A DNA stretch of 64,000 nucleotides from Brevibacterium limosum (lineage in GTDB: Bacteria > Actinomycetota > Actinomycetes > Actinomycetales > Brevibacteriaceae). Position numbers and translations under genes: made by a program. The stretch lies in NCBI RefSeq assembly GCF_011617705.1, contig NZ_CP050154.1, positions 1-64,000 on the forward strand, in the 5' to 3' direction. Under the pieces are notes generated by a model, which worked only from the letters and a program-made list of their open reading frames with translations, was not told the origin of the DNA and ran no database searches. Below, in pieces: positions 62,927-64,000 of this stretch (the first letter of the stretch is position 1; every line of letters starts with the position of its first letter).

Positions 62927-64000
62927 GCACATCCGAATTCGATTCCTACCGACCACCCGAGCCGGAAGGCGGACGGAAGAAACGTCGCCGAGGCGGCCGC
63001 GGCGGTCCCGGCGGACGCCGCGGTGGGCCCGGCGGTCAGGGTTGGAAGAACCGGGGGGCCGAGGGCAATCGTGAGATGCCGATGGTCGAGGACGTCGAAT
63101 TCACGTCCTACTACGGCAGACCCATCGTCAAGGCTCCGCCGTGGGGCGACGAGATCGCCCTCTACCTGTTCCTCGGAGGCCTGGCCGGAGGCTCCTCCCT
63201 GCTGGGCCTGGGTGCACAGTTCACCGATCGCCCCGGTCTGCGCATCGCCACGAGGCTCACGGCGCTCACCGCGACCGGTGTGGGCGGCGCGGCCCTCGTG
63301 GCCGACCTCGGGCGGCCGGAGCGCTTCATCAACATGATGCGTGTGTTCAAGGTGTCCTCGCCGATGAGCTTGGGCACCTGGATACTCTCGGGCTTCGGCG
63401 TCGGCTCGGGAGTGCTCGCTGCCATCGAGGTCGATCGGCTGACCGGTGACAAGCTGCTGCCCTTCGGCCCGCTGCGACGTCTGCTCCACGCCTTCGAGAC
63501 GCCTGCCGCCATCGAGTCCGCTCTCTTCGCCACTCCTCTGGCTGCGTACACCGGGGTGCTGCTCGGCGATACCGCGGTTCCCACCTGGAACGCGGCCGGT
63601 CGCAATGGACTGACGTACGTGTTCGCGTCGTCTGCCGCGCTGGCCGCCGGTGGTGCCGCCATGGGGCTGGCGCCGGTTCGCGAGGCGGGGCCCGCTCGTC
63701 TGCTCGCGCTGACCGGTGCCGCGAGTGAAGTGGTGGCGATGGACCGGATGAAGAAGGGGATGCATCCCGCCGAGGTCGATCCCATGGAAGAGGGCGAACC
63801 CGGTCACAAGCTCCATCGGGCCGAGAAGCTGCTCATCGCCGGAGCCATCGGCACCGCCGTCGCCGAGGTGGGCGCCAGGGTGTTCGCGAAGAAGCTGGCG
63901 CGCGGTGGCGGTGCAGCTGGTGGCGCGACTGGTGCGATTGCGGATGCCGTGAGCCGCGCTGTTGGTTCAGCTGGCCGCGGCAAACGCAGCTGGAAGACCC
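62923..64000 (+). CDS. NrfD-family membrane subunit of formate dehydrogenase (partial)
   Basis: The frame begins with TTG at 62923, overlapping the fdhB stop (TTGA) after GGGGAGCAGG, and remains open to the window end (359 codons). A 40-residue Arg/Gly-rich N-terminal stretch (KKRRRGGRGGPGGRRGGPGG) is followed by PPWGDEIALYLFLGGLAGGSSLL, the NrfD/PsrC signature, and several hydrophobic helices. NrfD proteins pass electrons between an iron-sulfur subunit and the quinone pool. The last visible part is a Gly/Ala-rich basic segment (AKKLARGGGAAGGATGAIADAV). Confidence 0.85.
   Translation, partial: MSTSEFDSYRPPEPEGGRKKRRRGGRGGPGGRRGGPGGQGWKNRGAEGNREMPMVEDVEFTSYYGRPIVKAPPWGDEIALYLFLGGLAGGSSLLGLGAQFTDRPGLRIATRLTALTATGVGGAALVADLGRPERFINMMRVFKVSSPMSLGTWILSGFGVGSGVLAAIEVDRLTGDKLLPFGPLRRLLHAFETPAAIESALFATPLAAYTGVLLGDTAVPTWNAAGRNGLTYVFASSAALAAGGAAMGLAPVREAGPARLLALTGAASEVVAMDRMKKGMHPAEVDPMEEGEPGHKLHRAEKLLIAGAIGTAVAEVGARVFAKKLARGGGAAGGATGAIADAVSRAVGSAGRGKRSWKT

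Noticed and set aside
1..64000. tRNA or rRNA genes, CRISPR arrays, insertion sequences, prophage
   Set aside because: No repeat-spacer pattern, transposase, integrase, phage structural gene or tRNA-like T-arm/acceptor pairing was seen by eye; very short RNA genes could still be missed.

Overview
The window is the replication-origin region of a high-GC Gram-positive chromosome, almost certainly an actinomycete of the order Micrococcales and most likely Brevibacterium or a close relative. This rests on gene order (dnaA | rpmH-rnpA-yidD-yidC-jag-rsmG-parA-parB ... cwlM-trxA-trxB-murJ ... ponA-rpsF-ssb-rpsR-rplI-dnaB), high GC, frequent GTG/TTG starts and TGA/ATG-type overlaps. The genus call is inference from protein flavour. 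I see no rRNA, tRNA, insertion sequence, prophage or CRISPR array.

Layout. 1-2214: dnaA on the minus strand, flanked on both sides by DnaA-box sequence (oriC); dnaN should lie just left of base 1. 2037-8273: a plus-strand block of L34, RNase P protein, membrane-protein insertion (YidD, YidC), KhpB/Jag, RsmG, ParA and ParB. A clear promoter and an intrinsic terminator both lie in the leader of rpmH. 8324-11021: a 2.7-kb gene-free, lower-GC island closed by two inward-facing terminators, with eight perfect and three one-mismatch parS sites; a twelfth parS-like site lies inside parB. ParB itself carries a roughly 340-residue lysine-rich then acidic disordered insertion. 11083-20955 (minus): CwlM-like pseudo-amidase, thioredoxin, thioredoxin reductase (with a SigR-type GGAAT-N18-GTT promoter), a pseudokinase membrane protein, MurJ, DUF6049 and a Nudix hydrolase, divergent from a tRNA nucleotidyltransferase. 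This is the conserved actinobacterial cell-wall/redox cluster, with murJ and the pseudokinase as separate genes.

22679-30454: an acyl-CoA synthetase, a class A penicillin-binding protein, a GT87-like membrane protein, then rpsF-ssb-rpsR-rplI with a leader that can hide the rpsF ribosome-binding site. 30795-45956: accessory and housekeeping genes, including DUF488, ArgE-like M20 peptidase, DUF445, a VapBC toxin-antitoxin pair, a VOC gene broken by an amber codon, an ABC/FtsX exporter, dnaB, an MFS/LysR pair and a HemD-like protein. 45958-57968: mostly small enzymes and regulators (AlkZ-like, GNATs, XRE/MLTR regulator with cupin, alcohol dehydrogenase, M20 amidohydrolase, HAD, cold-shock protein, LytR-CpsA-Psr protein, second thioredoxin, methyltransferase).

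58131-64000: a formate dehydrogenase operon (molybdopterin subunit, iron-sulfur subunit, NrfD-type membrane subunit cut by the window end). The catalytic subunit reads through an in-frame TGA at 58695-58697 as selenocysteine, with a SECIS-like hairpin 11 bases downstream; automated calling would split it into two genes. The strongest leads are the parS island with the unusual ParB, and the selenocysteine formate dehydrogenase.
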